NCBI GenBank assembly: GCA_035571835.1
Contig: DATNBU010000029.1
Span: forward strand, 186,001-250,000
Origin: Candidatus Limnocylindrales bacterium
GTDB taxonomy: Bacteria > Desulfobacterota > Binatia > UBA1149 > CAITLU01
DNA length: 64,000 bases
Reading direction: 5' to 3'
Of this stretch, positions 46,487 to 54,585 are shown piece by piece; positions within the stretch are counted from its first letter, which is position 1, and each line of letters starts with the position of its first letter. The notes under the pieces are model-generated. The model was given only the letters and a program-made list of their open reading frames with translations, was not told the origin of the DNA and ran no database searches. The position numbers and the translations under genes are program-made.

Positions 46487-47644
46487 TCAAGGCTTTTCCG
46501 CTCCGACCATCCACATCGAGAAGAACTGCGAGCCGCCGCCGTATGCGTGGCCGAGCGCGATCCTCGCGCCGTCGACCTGGTGCTCGCCGGCCGAGCCGCG
46601 CACCTGCATCGCCGCTTCGGCAAAGCGCAGCATGCCGGACGCACCGATCGGATTGGACGACAGCACGCCGCCGGACGGATTGATCGGAAGGTCACCGTCG
46701 AACGCGGTCACGCCGTCGAGCGACATCTTCCAGCCTTCGTTCAGCTCGGCGAAGCCGAGGTTCTCCATCCACATCGGCTCGTACCAGCTGAACGGCACGT
46801 AGACCTCGGCGGTGTCGATTTCCTTTCGCGGATTGGTGATGCCGGCCTGGCGATAGACGTTCTGCGCGCACTCGCGGCCCGCGCGCGGATTGATCTGGTT
46901 GCGGCCGGGAAACATCGTCGGCTCGCTTCGCATCGACGTGCCGAGCACCCAGGCCGGCGCGGCCGGCGCTTTTCGGGCTGCACTTTCGTCGGCAAGCACC
47001 ATCGCGCATGCGCCGTCGGACGACGGACAGCACTCGAGGTAATGCAGCGGATCCCAGAGCAGCGGCGAGTTCGCGACGGTTTCGATGTCGATGTCGGGCA
47101 GGTGCAGATGCGCGAACGGATTGCGGATCGCGTTCTTGCGGTCCTTGACGGCGACGCGAAGCCCGACATCCGCCGGCGCTTTCGAGCGGTCGATGTACGC
47201 GCGGATGATCGGCGCGAAGTAACCGCCGGCGCCGGCGACGAGCGGCGGCTGGAAAGGGATCTTCGGAGTGATTGCCCAGGTGGCTTCGCTTTCGGACTGC
47301 TTCTCGAATGCGACGGTCAGCACACGAGAGAACTGCCCGGACTGCACGAGGTGCGCCGCGACGATCGCCGTCGAGCCGCCGACGCTGCCTGCGGTGTGCA
47401 CGCGGATCATCGGTTTGCCGGCGGCTCCGAGCGCGTCTGCAAGAAACAGCTCGGGCTGCATGACGCCTTCGAACATGTCGGGCGCCTTGCCGATCACGAG
47501 CGCTTCGACGTCCTTCCAGTCGAGGCCCGAATCGGCGAGCGCCGCGAGCGCCGCTTCGCGCACGAGCCCGACCATCGACAGGTCGCCGCGTTTGGCCGCG
47601 TGGCGGGTCTGGCCGACTCCGATGACTGCGCACTGACGTGCCAT
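46487..47644 (-). CDS. Thiolase-fold protein lacking catalytic Cys and His (Ltp-like)
   Basis: 385 residues: CAVIGVGQTRHAAKRGDLSM, YLECCPSSDGACAMVL and INPSGGVLSSNPIGASGMLR show the SCP-x/Ltp thiolase fold. At the nucleophile position the sequence is HTAGSVGGSTAI, so Cys is replaced, and the GHP His is replaced by Asn (SSNPIGASG). Such Ltp proteins, with a DUF35 partner, act as aldolases in steroid side-chain loss. Start ATG 47644 shares one base with the previous stop. Confidence 0.87.
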   Translation of the reverse strand: MARQCAVIGVGQTRHAAKRGDLSMVGLVREAALAALADSGLDWKDVEALVIGKAPDMFEGVMQPELFLADALGAAGKPMIRVHTAGSVGGSTAIVAAHLVQSGQFSRVLTVAFEKQSESEATWAITPKIPFQPPLVAGAGGYFAPIIRAYIDRSKAPADVGLRVAVKDRKNAIRNPFAHLHLPDIDIETVANSPLLWDPLHYLECCPSSDGACAMVLADESAARKAPAAPAWVLGTSMRSEPTMFPGRNQINPRAGRECAQNVYRQAGITNPRKEIDTAEVYVPFSWYEPMWMENLGFAELNEGWKMSLDGVTAFDGDLPINPSGGVLSSNPIGASGMLRFAEAAMQVRGSAGEHQVDGARIALGHAYGGGSQFFSMWMVGAEKP

Positions 47645-48711
47645 TACTCTCCCTCCAGGACGCAGACGAGATTCTGCTGAAGGCACGGGCCGGACGTCGC
47701 GTGCGCGAGCGTGCGGCGCGCTTCGCCGCGATGAATCGCGGACGCGGCCTCGCCGATGCGGATCAGGCCGGCTGCCATCATCGGATTGGCGGCAAGGGCG
47801 CCGCCCGACGGGTTGATGCGTGTGTTTTCGCCGATGCCCATTTCCTTGCGAAGCAGCACCTCCTGGTGCGTGAACGGCGCGTACATTTCGGCAATGTCGA
47901 TCGGACCCTTGTCGGCGCCGGCCTTCTTCGCGGCGATGCGCGCGGACGGGCATGTCGTCAGGTCGCGGAGGCCGAGCGACTGCGGGTCGACGCGATGGTC
48001 GAGACCGCGGATCCATGCCGGCGTGCGCCGAGTCTTCTCGCAGAGTGCGCGCGCGACGTCGCCGCAGGCGAGAACGACGGCCGATGCTCCGTCGGAGATC
48101 GGCGCGCAGTCGTGCCTGCGCAGCGGCGACGAGATCCACGGCTGCGCGAGCAGCTCGTCGGCCGCGAAATCGCCCTTGAGCTGTGCGTAGCGGTTCGACT
48201 TCGCGTCCTTGCGGCTGCGGATCGCGACGTCGGCCATTTCACGCTCGCTGGTCAGCCCCGCGTCGATCATCGCACGCGCCTGCAGCGCCGCGACGCTGAT
48301 CGCGTCGGGCCCGAGCGGAGCGACGAGGTACGGATCGAGCTGGAACGTCATCACGTCCGGGAGCTCGCCGACCGACGACTTGCCGAAGCCGAAGACCAGC
48401 GCGGTGTCGATGTCGCCGTGCTGCAGGCGCGTCCATGCTTCGGCAAGCGCCCACGCGCCGTCCATTTCGACGTGCGATTCCTCGATCGGCGGCCATGCGC
48501 CGACGCCGTCGAGCGCCATCACGAACGAGAACGGCACGCCGGCCAGATAGTCGCAGCTTCCGGAGACGGTAAAGCCGATGCGATCTCGCGTCAGGCCCGA
48601 CGAAGCGACGGCCTCGGCGACGACCGGCATCAGGATCTCGACTTCGTTGTGCACGATGTCGCGGCGCACGGACGGCGCCTGGGCAAAGGAAATCACGGCG
48701 ACGTCACGCAT
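47644..48711 (-). CDS. Second thiolase-fold protein lacking catalytic residues (Ltp-like)
   Basis: 355 residues. SFAQAPSVRRDIVHNEVEIL, VFGFGKSSVGELPDV, CAPISDGASAVVLA and NPSGGALAANPMMAAGLIR place it in the same fold. The nucleophile region reads VEMDGAWALAEAW, without Cys, and the GHP His is Asn. It probably forms a heterodimer with the following gene product. ATG at 48711 lies inside the third copy of a junction repeat. Confidence 0.85.
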   Translation of the reverse strand: MRDVAVISFAQAPSVRRDIVHNEVEILMPVVAEAVASSGLTRDRIGFTVSGSCDYLAGVPFSFVMALDGVGAWPPIEESHVEMDGAWALAEAWTRLQHGDIDTALVFGFGKSSVGELPDVMTFQLDPYLVAPLGPDAISVAALQARAMIDAGLTSEREMADVAIRSRKDAKSNRYAQLKGDFAADELLAQPWISSPLRRHDCAPISDGASAVVLACGDVARALCEKTRRTPAWIRGLDHRVDPQSLGLRDLTTCPSARIAAKKAGADKGPIDIAEMYAPFTHQEVLLRKEMGIGENTRINPSGGALAANPMMAAGLIRIGEAASAIHRGEARRTLAHATSGPCLQQNLVCVLEGE

Positions 48712-48772
48712 CAGAGATGACTCCAGTTCAACCGCATCAGAGATGATGCTTGTTCCATACGCATCAGAGATG
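48708..48772. repeat. Three copies of GCATCAGAGATG at a gene junction
   Basis: Copies at 48708-48719, 48734-48745 and 48761-48772, spaced 26 and 27 bases. On the minus strand the first transcribed copy contains the stop of the OB-fold gene and the last contains the start ATG of the thiolase-like gene, with one spare copy between. It looks like duplication of a stop-start junction. Confidence 0.85.
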
Positions 48773-49288
48773 CTCCTTGAACGACTCGTAGGATGCGTCC
48801 GGTTCGCCGGTCGGGCGCATGTACTTGATGTTTTCGAGCGACGGCTTGCGCTCGGACGGCTCGCACCAGACCGCTTCGACGCGCATGCCCATGCGCACGT
48901 CTTCGACCGGACATTCGGCAAGCAGGCAGAAGAACGGAAGATCCGCGCCGTCGAGCACCACCGATGCGCAGACGTACGGAATCTCGACTGCCTGTCCGTA
49001 GAACGGCAGGTTCACAACACAGAACGTCGTCACGGTGCCCTTGCTCGACAGCTCGACCTGTTCCCTGGTCGGGATCGCGCACGTCGCGCACGATCCGCGC
49101 GGCGGCATGTAGACCTTGCCGCATTGCGGACAGCGCTCCGCAAGGATGCGCCCTTCCATCATGCCCTTGAGGAAACGCGCCGGCGCTTCGCCCGGAGTGA
49201 TCGTGAAATCCAGGCGGCTCGGGATCGTCACCATCTTGATCGGAGCCGGAAGCTCGCGTTTTTCGGTCGTCGAAGCTTGTCCGCTCAC
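48764..49288 (-). CDS. Zn-ribbon/OB-fold protein (DUF35)
   Basis: 174 residues with the zinc ribbon CPQCGKVYMPPRGSCATC, followed by an OB fold (GTVTTFCVVNLPFYGQAVEI, GADLPFFCLLAECPVEDVR). Such proteins bind acyl-CoA and complex with Ltp thiolase-fold proteins. GTG at 49288 overlaps the previous stop in GTGA. The stop is in the junction repeat. Confidence 0.9.
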   Translation of the reverse strand: MSGQASTTEKRELPAPIKMVTIPSRLDFTITPGEAPARFLKGMMEGRILAERCPQCGKVYMPPRGSCATCAIPTREQVELSSKGTVTTFCVVNLPFYGQAVEIPYVCASVVLDGADLPFFCLLAECPVEDVRMGMRVEAVWCEPSERKPSLENIKYMRPTGEPDASYESFKEHL

Positions 49289-49752
49289 GATGCGGCTCCT
49301 TCGGGCTCGAAGCATTCGATGTCGGAAATCATTCCGACGCGCTCGGGTTTCCAGCGCGCCTTGACGCGCATGCCGGTCTTCATGCGGTCTTCGCTGCCCG
49401 CGTCCACGGCGTGCAGCAGTGCGCTCGCGCACCCGTCGAGGCGCACGAGCGCCCATGCGAACGGTTTCTTCATCGGATGTTTCTCGCGCGGCTCGCGAAC
49501 CCAGGACCACGTCGTCACGGTTCCGGTGTCGGCGACGTCGCAGAGATCGGTGAGCGTGGCGCAGGTGTCCGGGTCGAACTCGGGCGGCGGCACCAGGATC
49601 CCGGCGCTGCTTCGTATGCCGAGGATCCGGCCCTCCTTGAGCCCCGCGAGGAAGGTGCCGACCACGGTGCCGGTCGAACGCGTGTACGGGTACTCCAGCG
49701 TGTGCGTCGCCGAGAGCACCCCTTCGTAATGTTTGAGCTTGTCCTGACTCAT
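49285..49752 (-). CDS. OB-fold protein (DUF35) with lost zinc ribbon
   Basis: 155 residues: GTFLAGLKEGRILGIR, ILVPPPEFDPDTCATL, TGTVTTWSWVREPREKHP and FAWALVRLDGCASALLHAVD show the DUF35 OB fold. Only one of the four ribbon cysteines remains. It is the first gene of the six-gene operon, with a KstR-type box 23 bases upstream of its ATG. It probably pairs with one of the Ltp-like proteins. Confidence 0.87.
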   Translation of the reverse strand: MSQDKLKHYEGVLSATHTLEYPYTRSTGTVVGTFLAGLKEGRILGIRSSAGILVPPPEFDPDTCATLTDLCDVADTGTVTTWSWVREPREKHPMKKPFAWALVRLDGCASALLHAVDAGSEDRMKTGMRVKARWKPERVGMISDIECFEPEGAAS

Positions 49753-49775
49753 CGGGATGTGGGGACCTCCAAAAG

Positions 49776-49789
49776 TGGAACACGTTCTA
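49776..49789. promoter_or_regulatory. KstR-type operator before the side-chain operon
   Basis: TGGAACACGTTCTA fits TnnAACnnGTTnnA fully and shares TGGAAC..GTTCTA with the box at 20811-20824. It is 23 bases upstream of the first operon gene, an ideal position for repression. Confidence 0.75.
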
Positions 49790-49974
49790 CACGGACCATG
49801 ATTCTCTGCCAACGCCTGTTGGTACGGCGCGCCGACCCTGCACGTGCGCGGGCCGGCCACGTCCGCGCAACGCACCGCGGGCCGGATTGCTTTGAGGAAC
49901 GCCAGTCGTTAGACCCCGGGCGCCGTCGGCCCCGGGCGATTCGGCCCCCTTCTGCCGACTCAAAGGATTGGAGT

Positions 49975-51084
49975 GTGACCTCTCACCTGGAAGAGAAGCT
50001 CCAGAACGACATCCATCACATCCGGGATCGTGTTCGCGAAATGGCGGATCTGGCCCTGCGCGGACTCGAAGACTCGGTGCGGGCGCTGAACACGGGCGAT
50101 ACCAAGCTCGCGTACGCCGCGATCCTGCGGGACTCGCGCGTCGACGACCTCGAGAGCCTCATTGACGGCATGTGCGTCGAGTTCATCGTGCGGCACATTC
50201 CCGTCGCCACGCACCTTCGCTTCGTGCACTCGGTCGCCAAGATCGTCTCCGAGCTCGAGCGCGTCGGCGACTACGCCGAGAGCATCAATCGCCAGGCCAT
50301 CGTCCTGAGCCGTACGGAAAAACCGAAGCAATTCGACAAATTCGAGCGTATTGCTGGAGTGGCTGTTGACATGATGCGCCAGGCCGTTCGCTCGTTTCTC
50401 GACGAGGATCTGGACCTGGCCAAGCGCACCATTGCGCTCGAATCGGAAGCCAACGTCCTGCACCACGAAATCTACCAGGGCCTGGTTTCGGAGATCCCGG
50501 TCGGATCGGACGAGCTCTCGCACCTGTTCTCGCTGCTGTCGGTCGCCAACCGCTACGAGCGCGTTGCCGACCAGGCCGTGAACATCTGCGAAGAGGTCTA
50601 CTACATGCTGACCGGCGACAGCGTGAAGCATCAGTCCAAAGGCGCCGCGAGCATCCTGTTCCTGTCGTCGGGGACGTCGTCGCTGGCGTCGATCGCCGAA
50701 GCGATCGCCAGCACGGTGGCCGGCAACCAGTTCGCGTTCGCGGCCGCGACCACCGGCCCCGGAACCCCCGATGCGCCGCTGCTCGATTTCCTCGCCAAGC
50801 GCGGCATCAACCTCGGCGATCGCGAGCCCGCCAAAAGCCTGGCCGAGATCGGCTCGCTCAGCGGGTTCCGCATCATCGTGGCGGTCGATCAGGAGGCCGC
50901 CCGCGAAATCGCCTCGCATACGCTCGGATTCCGCACCGTGGTCGTCGACTGGGACATGCCCGACGCACTGGCCGATGCCGGCCCCGAAGCGCTCTCGACC
51001 CTGTTCGACGAGCTGCTCGAACGGATCACGGGGCTCGTACAGAGCCTTCACGGGACCGTTGGCAATCTCGGCACTTCCAACTAG
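49975..51084 (+). CDS. phoU: PhoU fused to an inactive LMW-phosphatase-like domain
   Basis: 369 residues. The first ~215 are PhoU with both metal motifs, ERVGDYAESI (E95, D99) and ERVADQAVNI (E195, D199). Residues 225-335 follow the low-molecular-weight phosphatase/arsenate reductase pattern: ASILFLSSGTSSLASIAEAI, FLAKRGINLGDREPAKSL and VVVDWDMPDA. The P-loop Cys-x5-Arg is SSGTSSLAS, so no phosphatase chemistry is possible. GTG at 49975 has AAGGA upstream. It heads the pst genes, unlike the usual last position. It probably inhibits the transporter and signals phosphate status; no phoR or phoB was seen. Confidence 0.9.
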   Translation: MTSHLEEKLQNDIHHIRDRVREMADLALRGLEDSVRALNTGDTKLAYAAILRDSRVDDLESLIDGMCVEFIVRHIPVATHLRFVHSVAKIVSELERVGDYAESINRQAIVLSRTEKPKQFDKFERIAGVAVDMMRQAVRSFLDEDLDLAKRTIALESEANVLHHEIYQGLVSEIPVGSDELSHLFSLLSVANRYERVADQAVNICEEVYYMLTGDSVKHQSKGAASILFLSSGTSSLASIAEAIASTVAGNQFAFAAATTGPGTPDAPLLDFLAKRGINLGDREPAKSLAEIGSLSGFRIIVAVDQEAAREIASHTLGFRTVVVDWDMPDALADAGPEALSTLFDELLERITGLVQSLHGTVGNLGTSN

Positions 51085-51104
51085 CCCCAAATCTGGAGAC
51101 ATCC

Positions 51105-51989
51105 ATGACAACCAAACTTCCTGCGGTCGCATTGGCGCTCTCCGTACTCATCGGCCTCTCCATGACAGCCGCATGCTCGCGCGGCGGGTCCGATCGAAAG
51201 CTCCTTCAGAACAAGGGCTCCGATACGATGGTGAACATCGCCCAGGCCTGGGCGGAGACCTACCGATCGGTAAAGCCGGACGTCGCAATCGCGGTGAGCG
51301 GGGGCGGCAGCGGTACCGGCATCGCGGCACTCGTCAACGGGACCGTCGACATCGCGAACTCGAGCCGAGACATGCACCCGGATGAAAAGGAACAGGTCAA
51401 AAGCCACAACAACGGCAAGGAAGCCGTCGAGCACAAGGTCGCGCGCGACGGCATCGTCGTGTTTGTGCACTCGGCCAATCCGGTCAAGCAGCTGACGATG
51501 GAAAACCTCGCGTGCATCTACGGTGAGAAAGGCACGTGTGACACGTGGACCTCTGTCGGCGTCGAAGTTCCGGGATGCGCGGACCAGAAGATCATCCGCG
51601 TGAGCCGCCAGTCCAACTCCGGAACGTACGAATATTTCCGCGAAGTCGTGCTCGGCAAGACCGGCGACTTCAAGCTCGGATCGCGCGACATGCAGGGAAG
51701 CAAGGACGTCGTCGATCTTGTTTCGAAGACTCCGTGCGCAATCGGCTACAGCGGGATCGGCTACGCGAGCCACGAGCTCAAATCGGTGTGCCTTGCGAAA
51801 GATGCGTCCACGCCATGCGTCACGCCGACTCCCGAAACGGCAAAGAGCGGCGAGTATCCGCTGTCGCGCTGGCTCTACATGTACACGCTCGGCGATGCGC
51901 AAGGCGACATCAAGGCTTACATCGACTGGATCCTGTCTCCGGCAGGACAGAAGATCGTGACCGACAACGGGTTCGTGGCGATCAACTGA
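51105..51989 (+). CDS. pstS: Phosphate-binding lipoprotein PstS
   Basis: 294 residues with a lipoprotein signal (LSVLIGLSMTAACSRGG; Cys is the lipidation site). NKGSDTMVNIAQAW, AVSGGGSGTGIAALVNGTVD and SRQSNSGTYEYFRE bind phosphate, as in PstS. ATG at 51105 is 20 bases after phoU. It delivers phosphate to PstCA. Confidence 0.95.
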   Translation: MTTKLPAVALALSVLIGLSMTAACSRGGSDRKLLQNKGSDTMVNIAQAWAETYRSVKPDVAIAVSGGGSGTGIAALVNGTVDIANSSRDMHPDEKEQVKSHNNGKEAVEHKVARDGIVVFVHSANPVKQLTMENLACIYGEKGTCDTWTSVGVEVPGCADQKIIRVSRQSNSGTYEYFREVVLGKTGDFKLGSRDMQGSKDVVDLVSKTPCAIGYSGIGYASHELKSVCLAKDASTPCVTPTPETAKSGEYPLSRWLYMYTLGDAQGDIKAYIDWILSPAGQKIVTDNGFVAIN

Positions 51990-52001
51990 CAGGCACCGGC
52001 A

Positions 52002-52934
52002 ATGACACCACCGCCCGTTCCAGGGCGTCCGCCGGTCGCGAGGGGTCGCAGTGTCGTTTCCCGCGCCGTCGAGCGCCTGATCGAAGTCCTGATCCGCGCG
52101 TGCGGTTTCAGCGCGATCTTCTTCGTGTTCGCGATCCTGGTGTTCGTCGTCGGCTCGGGCGCGGAGTTCATCGTCCACCGCCTGTCGATCCCGCAGTTCC
52201 TGTTCAGCACCGAATGGGTCCCGACGTCACTCGGTGAGAAGCGCTACGGCACGCTCGCACTGATCATCGGAACCGTAAGCGTCACGTCGCTCGCGATGGC
52301 CATTGCCGTGCCGTTCGGACTCGGCGCGGCCGTGTTCGTCTCGGAGTTCACGACCGGCCGTCGCAAGGAGATCCTGAAGGTCGTCATCGAGCTTCTCGCG
52401 GCCATTCCTTCCGTCGTCTGGGGATTCATCGGGCTGGTGCTGATCAATCCGCTGATCATTGCGGTCTTCCACGCACCGATCGGCCTCAATGTGCTCAACG
52501 GCGGAATCATCCTGGGGCTGATGAGCGTTCCGATCATCGTCTCGATCGGCGAAGATGCGCTCAAGGCTGTTCCCGACTCGTACCGCGAAGCATCCCTGGC
52601 CATGGGAGCGTCGCGCTGGCAGACGGTCACGAAGGTTCTCATCCCGGCCGCCCGCAACGGGCTCCTGGCCGCCGTGCTGCTCGGCGTCGCGCGCGCGATC
52701 GGCGAAACCATCGCCGTCCTGATGGCCACCGGCCACGCCGTGCAGATCCCGCACAGCCCGCTCGATTCGGTGCGCACGCTGACGGCCACGATCGCCGCCG
52801 AGCTCGGCGAAAGCGCGCGCGGCAGCGACCACTACCAGGCGCTGTTCGCGATCGGCGTGCTGCTGTTCCTGCTGACGTTCGCGGTCAACCTGACGGCCGA
52901 CCTCATGGTTCGCGGCCGCAAAGGCAACCAGTGA
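52002..52934 (+). CDS. pstC: Phosphate ABC transporter permease PstC
   Basis: 310 residues with six spans. The EAA loop is SYREASLAMGASRWQTVTKV, then RAIGETIAVLMATGHAVQIP. The start is 12 bases after pstS, and the stop overlaps pstA by 4 bases. Confidence 0.95.
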   Translation: MTPPPVPGRPPVARGRSVVSRAVERLIEVLIRACGFSAIFFVFAILVFVVGSGAEFIVHRLSIPQFLFSTEWVPTSLGEKRYGTLALIIGTVSVTSLAMAIAVPFGLGAAVFVSEFTTGRRKEILKVVIELLAAIPSVVWGFIGLVLINPLIIAVFHAPIGLNVLNGGIILGLMSVPIIVSIGEDALKAVPDSYREASLAMGASRWQTVTKVLIPAARNGLLAAVLLGVARAIGETIAVLMATGHAVQIPHSPLDSVRTLTATIAAELGESARGSDHYQALFAIGVLLFLLTFAVNLTADLMVRGRKGNQ

Positions 52935-53827
52935 CGGCGCCCGACCAGACCCCGTCGCCGTTCGCGTCGACGCCCACCACGCTTGCGGGTCGGCGCCGCG
53001 AAAACGTCGCGCGCGCAGTGCTGGCAATCCTGACGGCACTGCTGGTGATCCCGCTCGTCGCGATCCTCGGGCTGCTGGTCATCAACGGCGCGCCGGCGCT
53101 GACGCTCGACTTCCTGTTCCAGTCGCCGTCGGCCGGCATGACGGCCGGCGGAATCTTTCCGGCGATCGTCGGCACGCTGTGGCTGGTCGGCGTCTCGCTG
53201 CTGATCGCCGCTCCGATCGGCATCCTCGCGGCGATCTATCTGAATGAATACGCGCGCGAGAGCTGGATGACCCGCATCATCCATCTCGCGATCGTCAACC
53301 TCGCCGGCGTGCCGAGCATCGTGCACGCGCTGTTCGGCGTAGGCGCGTTCGTGCTGTTCCTCGGCTTCGGAACGAGCATTCTCTCGGCGTCGCTCACGCT
53401 CGCGGTGATGACGCTGCCGGTGATCATCGCCAGCACCAAGGAAGCACTGGCGTCGGTACCGATGTCGTTTCGCGAAGCTTGCTGGGTGCTCGGGGCGTCG
53501 CGCTGGCAGACGATCCGCTATGTGGTGCTGCCGAACTCGATCCAGGGAATCCTGACCGGCGTGATCCTGCAGGTCTCGCGCGCCGCCGGCGAGACTGCGC
53601 CGATCATGTTCACCGGCGCGGCCTTCTATCTGCCGTTCCTGCCGCGCTCGGTCTACGACCAGTGCATGGCGCTTTCGATGCATCTGTTCACGCTGTCGAC
53701 GCAGGTTCCGAACGTGCCGAAGGCCATGCCTTATGCGACCGCGCTCGTGCTGCTCGGCCTCGTGATGGCCGTCAACCTTTCGTCGATCGTGCTGCGCAGC
53801 TACCTGCGGTCGCGGAGAAAGTGGTGA
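52931..53827 (+). CDS. pstA: Phosphate ABC transporter permease PstA
   Basis: 298 residues, six spans: LNEYARESWMTRIIHLAIVN, VPSIVHALFGVGAFVLFLG, the EAA loop SFREACWVLGASRWQTIRYV and SRAAGETAPIMFTGAAFY. GTG overlaps the pstC stop in GTGA, and its own stop overlaps pstB1 in the same way. Confidence 0.95.
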   Translation: MTAPDQTPSPFASTPTTLAGRRRENVARAVLAILTALLVIPLVAILGLLVINGAPALTLDFLFQSPSAGMTAGGIFPAIVGTLWLVGVSLLIAAPIGILAAIYLNEYARESWMTRIIHLAIVNLAGVPSIVHALFGVGAFVLFLGFGTSILSASLTLAVMTLPVIIASTKEALASVPMSFREACWVLGASRWQTIRYVVLPNSIQGILTGVILQVSRAAGETAPIMFTGAAFYLPFLPRSVYDQCMALSMHLFTLSTQVPNVPKAMPYATALVLLGLVMAVNLSSIVLRSYLRSRRKW

Positions 53828-54585
53828 CCGCTCGCGCCAAGATCGAGATCCGCGACCTGCGCGTGCGCCGGGGCAACAAAGTCGTCCTCGACGGCGTTTC
53901 GCTCGATGTGCTCGAGGGCGAAATCCTGGCCGTCATCGGTCCGGCCGGCGCCGGCAAGACGACGCTGCTCCAGTGCATCAACCGCATGACCGACATGATG
54001 CCGGGCGTCCAGATCGACGGCACGATCCGCATCGACGGCCAGGATATCACCGGCATCCGCGACGTCTCGTCGCTGCGCCGGCGGATCGGCGTGGTCTTTC
54101 CACTGCCGGTCGGCCTTCCGATGTCGATCTACGACAACGTCGCGTTCGCGCCGCGCATGGCCGGCATACGAAAGAAGGCCGTGCTCGACGAGCTCGTCGA
54201 GCGGTGCCTGCGCCAGGCCGCGCTGTTCGACGAGGTCAAGGACCGGCTGAGCGACCTCGGCACGCGCCTTTCGGGCGGCCAGCAGCAGCGACTCACGATC
54301 GCGCGCGCGCTGTCGCTCGAGCCCGAGATCCTTTGCCTCGACGAGTTCTCGATCGCCGTCGATCCGGTCACGACGATGCGCATCGAGGAGGTCATCAAGG
54401 AGCTCCGTAAATCGATGACGGTGATCCTGGTGACGAACCTCGTGCTGCAGGCGCGGCGCCTCGGCGATCGCACGGCGCTGTTCCTCGGGGGCCGCCTGGT
54501 CGAGGTCGGAGCCACCGAGACGATCTTCTCGAGGAACACCAAGGATGCACGCACGTTCCAGTACGTGCAGGGGTTGTTCGGCTGA
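53824..54585 (+). CDS. pstB: Phosphate ABC ATPase PstB1, degenerate Q- and H-loops
   Basis: 253 residues. Walker A is GPAGAGKTT, signature LSGGQQQRL (149-157) and Walker B CLDE (E174 present). The Q-loop, normally VFQKPNPFP, is VFPLPVGLP (Gln to Pro at 93). The switch His, normally VTHN, is VTN (Asn at 205). The D-loop is IAVDP. It can bind ATP and provide a good signature to a partner, but its own site should be poorly catalytic. GTG overlaps pstA; the stop shares a base with the next pstB start. Confidence 0.93.
   Translation: MTARAKIEIRDLRVRRGNKVVLDGVSLDVLEGEILAVIGPAGAGKTTLLQCINRMTDMMPGVQIDGTIRIDGQDITGIRDVSSLRRRIGVVFPLPVGLPMSIYDNVAFAPRMAGIRKKAVLDELVERCLRQAALFDEVKDRLSDLGTRLSGGQQQRLTIARALSLEPEILCLDEFSIAVDPVTTMRIEEVIKELRKSMTVILVTNLVLQARRLGDRTALFLGGRLVEVGATETIFSRNTKDARTFQYVQGLFG

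Noticed and set aside
44803-46695. Open frame continuing the enoyl-CoA hydratase to 901 codons
   Set aside because: The upstream part is the shadow of the FadD19-like gene; the AAGGAG site and crotonase conservation start at 44802.
49810-49823. Third KstR-type or Pho box before phoU (CCAACGCCTGTTGG)
   Set aside because: It is a palindrome, but the AAC-GTT spacing is four rather than two and it does not resemble direct-repeat Pho boxes.
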